From a virus: a stretch of 64,000 nucleotides of DNA. The stretch covers positions 1-64,000 of IMG/VR virus record IMGVR_UViG_3300036826_000588. One strand, written 5' to 3'. The translations under genes and the position numbers were made by a program. Every line of letters starts with the position of its first letter. The first letter of the stretch is position 1. The notes below the pieces were generated by a model. It was not told the DNA's origin. It saw only the letters and a program-made list of their open reading frames with translations, and did no database searches. Below, piece after piece: positions 61,740 through 64,000 of the stretch.

Positions 61740-63524
61740 ATGCAGCGGTACACCGGCATGTTGTCGCGCACCCCTCAGCAGGCCCCGATTCCGGGCGTGC
61801 CTGGAATGGTGCCGAACCGTGCCGGTGGCTGGGGCTTCGAGGTCAGCGACCGCGTCCTGGCCGAGCGTTTCATCCTCCTCGGGACGGTCCACGGCTCGTA
61901 CTACGCAGAGCCCGAGCAGCTCACAGGCCGGGCAATCGACGCGATCGACCGGCTGCTGGAGAGCGGCGACGGCGAGTGGCTGGTGCAGAAGATCGTCGAG
62001 ATCAGCACCCTTGGCCGCGCGCCCAAGCAGGACCCTGGCATCCTCGCCCTCGCCCTGGCGCTGAAGACCGCCCCTGACCGGCGTACGCGCCGCCTGGCGG
62101 CCGACGCGGCTCCGCGCGTGTGTCGGACCGTCTCCACCGCTTCGGACCTGGCTGACGCTCTCAAGGGCCTCGGGCCGGCGCCGGCGGCCGAAGGCCACAA
62201 TCGCGAGAAGCCGGCCATCCGGTCGCGTGCCCAGCGACGCGCCATCGCAGGCTGCTTCGAGGCGTGGGCCCGCGATCCAGCACGGCTGGCCTACCAGCTC
62301 ATCAAGTACGGGCGGGCCGCCGACAACCGGCGCCGGGGGCCGGACGGTTCCCAGGGAGCCATCTGGCGCGCTGTCGACCTGGCGCGGCTGTCGCACTTCC
62401 GTGCCTCCAATCCAGAGGTCGACGCGCTGATGTCGTGGCTGCACGGCCGGAAGGTGGCCAACCTGCCCGCGCAAGTGCGGGCCTACGAAGAGGTGCAGCG
62501 CGTGGCGGCCGTGCCGGGGCAGCTCAGCGAGCACTTTGCTGGCGAGAAGTTCGCCACGGAAGCGCGCGCCAAGGCTACAGAGCGCATCGCCGAGCTCGTG
62601 CGCGAGCACCGGCTGCCCTGGGAGTGCGTCCCAAGCGAGTTCGTGAACCTGCCGAGCGTCCAGCGGGCCCTCTTCGAGGACATGCCCCTGCACACGATGA
62701 TCCGTCAGCTCGGCCGGCTGACGGCGGGCGGTCTCTTCGACGCGCCTTCGAGCGTCCAGATGGCCGTCGACCGGCTCCGCGACGTCGAGCGGATCCGGAA
62801 GGCGCGCGTGCACCCGATGGCCGCCTACCTGGCCGCCATGATCTACGGCAGCGGCCACGGACTGAAGGGCAAGGGCTCATGGCGGCCGGTCCCGGAGATC
62901 AAGGACGCCCTCATGGCGGCCTTCCTGGGTTCCTTCCGCAGTCTGAATGCCAGCGGCAGGCAGATCGTCGTCGGCGTCGACTGCTCCGGCTCGATGGTGC
63001 AGCACGACGTGCTCGGCATCCCGGGCTTCTCGGCACAGGAGGCCGCCTTCATCATGGCGTGGGCCACGGCACGCGTCGAACCGCGGGCCCGCGTGGTGGC
63101 CTTCGGCGAGCAGGCCGAGGAGATCGAGCTGCGCGACGTGCAAACGCTGGACGAGCTGCGGCGCCGGGCGCGCATGGTACGGATACGCCACAACAGGGGT
63201 ACTGACTGCTCGCTGCCGATCCTCTACGCCCTGGAGCGCCCAAACTGGGGCGAAGTGGATGCGTTCGTGATCTACACGGACGAGGAGACCTGGTACAGCC
63301 CGACGATCCACCCGATCGAGGCGTTGTGGCAGTACCGGGCCCGCTGGGAGCGGCGGACGCGGCTCGTCTCCGCCGCGCTCGTGGCCAACCACTACAGCCT
63401 CGTGAACACGGCGCCGGACCGCGGCGAGTCCGTTCAGGACGATGCCGGCGTGCTCGCGGTGACGGGCTTCGACTCGGCCGCGCCAGCGATCATCGCCGAC
63501 TTCGTGCGCTCAGGGGACGGATAG
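61740..63524 (+). CDS. Ro60-like TROVE/vWA RNA-binding protein
   Basis: 594 residues from ATG 61740 behind GAAGGAAG. The N-terminal 330 residues are the helical-repeat TROVE ring (FILLGTVHGSYY, LALALALKTAP, IKYGR, HMIRQLGRLTAGG-type repeats). The C-terminal 170 residues are a vWA domain with an intact MIDAS site: VGVDCSGSM, GTDCSLP and YTDEETW. Bacterial Ro proteins bind Y RNAs and misfolded RNAs and help exonucleases in RNA turnover. Its place beside a tRNA array suggests RNA quality control. Confidence 0.85.
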   Translation: MQRYTGMLSRTPQQAPIPGVPGMVPNRAGGWGFEVSDRVLAERFILLGTVHGSYYAEPEQLTGRAIDAIDRLLESGDGEWLVQKIVEISTLGRAPKQDPGILALALALKTAPDRRTRRLAADAAPRVCRTVSTASDLADALKGLGPAPAAEGHNREKPAIRSRAQRRAIAGCFEAWARDPARLAYQLIKYGRAADNRRRGPDGSQGAIWRAVDLARLSHFRASNPEVDALMSWLHGRKVANLPAQVRAYEEVQRVAAVPGQLSEHFAGEKFATEARAKATERIAELVREHRLPWECVPSEFVNLPSVQRALFEDMPLHTMIRQLGRLTAGGLFDAPSSVQMAVDRLRDVERIRKARVHPMAAYLAAMIYGSGHGLKGKGSWRPVPEIKDALMAAFLGSFRSLNASGRQIVVGVDCSGSMVQHDVLGIPGFSAQEAAFIMAWATARVEPRARVVAFGEQAEEIELRDVQTLDELRRRARMVRIRHNRGTDCSLPILYALERPNWGEVDAFVIYTDEETWYSPTIHPIEALWQYRARWERRTRLVSAALVANHYSLVNTAPDRGESVQDDAGVLAVTGFDSAAPAIIADFVRSGDG

Positions 63525-63532
63525 GCGCTCGG

Positions 63533-63697
63533 ATGGGAGCCAGGCTGGAGCTTGCGCTGGCCGCGATCGGCACGGTCACGGTCCTGCTCGTCGTCATCGT
63601 AGGAGGCGTCCTCACGTTCTGCGTGCTCCGCGACCGCCTGGCGTACGGCCAATGGTGGTGGGATGAAGCCGTTGACGGGCTGGAGAGCGGCCAGTAG
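63533..63697 (+). CDS. 54-residue membrane peptide
   Basis: ATG 63533, 6 nt after the Ro60 stop. One Val/Leu-rich transmembrane helix, then a Trp-rich acidic end. Function unknown. Confidence 0.55.
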   Translation: MGARLELALAAIGTVTVLLVVIVGGVLTFCVLRDRLAYGQWWWDEAVDGLESGQ

Positions 63698-63699
63698 GG

Positions 63700-64000
63700 A
63701 TGAGCCTGCGAGACCCTCTCACGCCTACCGGCGAGCCTAAGCTGCTGCTGTCCATCCAGACGCGCAGCATCGAGACTGCGCGCCGCTTCTGGTCGGAAGC
63801 GGACGAGCGCGACGTCGGCGACCTGAAGCTGTACTGGAACTGGCGCAGCAAGAAGGAGGTCGCCGCCGCCAAGGCAGCGTTCGAGGCGGCGCACGCCGCT
63901 GGCATCCGCTTCTTCAGGCTTCTCAAGGGAGACGACCTGGAGGGAGAGCTGATCGAGAACTGGGACCAGGCCCTCGGCGCACCGGTGCGTCCCGGCCAGC
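63700..64000 (+). CDS. hypothetical protein, cut by the window end
   Basis: ATG 63700; 100 residues visible and still open at 64000. Helical, charged (KKEVAAAKAAFEAAHAAG), no family recognised. Follows the membrane peptide by 2 nt. Confidence 0.55.
   Translation, partial: MSLRDPLTPTGEPKLLLSIQTRSIETARRFWSEADERDVGDLKLYWNWRSKKEVAAAKAAFEAAHAAGIRFFRLLKGDDLEGELIENWDQALGAPVRPGQ

Noticed and set aside
60402-62858. Long minus-strand ORF of about 818 codons
   Set aside because: Only its last 333 codons, from ATG 61403 behind a ribosome site, look like protein. The rest is antisense to the Ro60 gene and the tRNA-like RNA.

Overview
The window reads as part of a large tailed-phage (or prophage) genome from a GC-rich Gram-positive-like host, most plausibly an actinobacterium or a relative such as Chloroflexota. 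The support is a packaging and head block (split terminase, DUF935-type portal, MuF-type head protein), dozens of tiny genes with 4-bp ATGA/GTGA stop-start overlaps, heavy use of GTG starts, leaderless promoters, about 35 tRNA genes, and a sortase with an LPDTG protein. No taxonomic marker is present, so the host is an inference.

Layout. 1-17 kb (+): small, often Cys-rich genes, two HNH nucleases, a VRR-NUC-like nuclease, a YdjM-type membrane protein and a metallophosphoesterase. These lead into a coupled operon (10.0-14.0 kb) that looks like a DNA-base hypermodification pathway: ParB-like protein, aGPT-Pplase-like transferase, FAD enzyme, P-loop kinase and TET/JBP dioxygenase. A LAGLIDADG homing endonuclease sits just behind it. 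17-18.5 kb (-): a DUF4417 protein and partners. 18.9-26.6 kb: an array of small genes, each with its own near-identical promoter (TTGCG/TTGAC, 17 nt, TACRAT, 6 nt, ATG-AAC), mostly leaderless and often separated by a terminator hairpin that abuts or overlaps the next -35 box. 27-31 kb (+): degenerate repeats and a coupled run of small genes. 31.5-41.9 kb: terminase ATPase half, a 4.3-kb interruption with genes on both strands, terminase nuclease half, portal, and a large HTH/2H-phosphoesterase/MuF fusion. 42-47 kb: a cell-envelope cassette (secreted protein, class E/F-type sortase, DUF11/LPDTG protein, ECF sigma factor, membrane partner, lipoprotein). 47.1-59.1 kb: the tRNA array with small genes, many of them membrane proteins, between the tRNAs, plus a globin-domain gene. 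59.6-64 kb: a YkgJ-like protein, a DUF6551/ParB-like protein, a Ro60 (TROVE/vWA) protein and, just upstream of it, a tRNA-like RNA that may be its Y RNA.

The most unusual signal is how the tRNA array appears to be controlled. Two promoters of identical design (TTGAC-N17-TATGGT, 9 nt, GTG) head its two parts, and each starts with a tiny leader ORF. The 41-residue first leader contains all 17 amino acids served by the tRNAs of block 1, and its distal end overlaps a perfect antiterminator/terminator repeat (GCCAGGCCCT, AGGGCCTGGC, GCCAGGCCCT). The 15-residue second leader is almost entirely Leu, Tyr and Ser, the amino acids of the block it precedes (Ser, Leu, Leu, Tyr, Leu, Ser). This looks like ribosome-mediated attenuation of phage tRNA operons, each leader sampling the codons its own operon serves. 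I have not tested it computationally.
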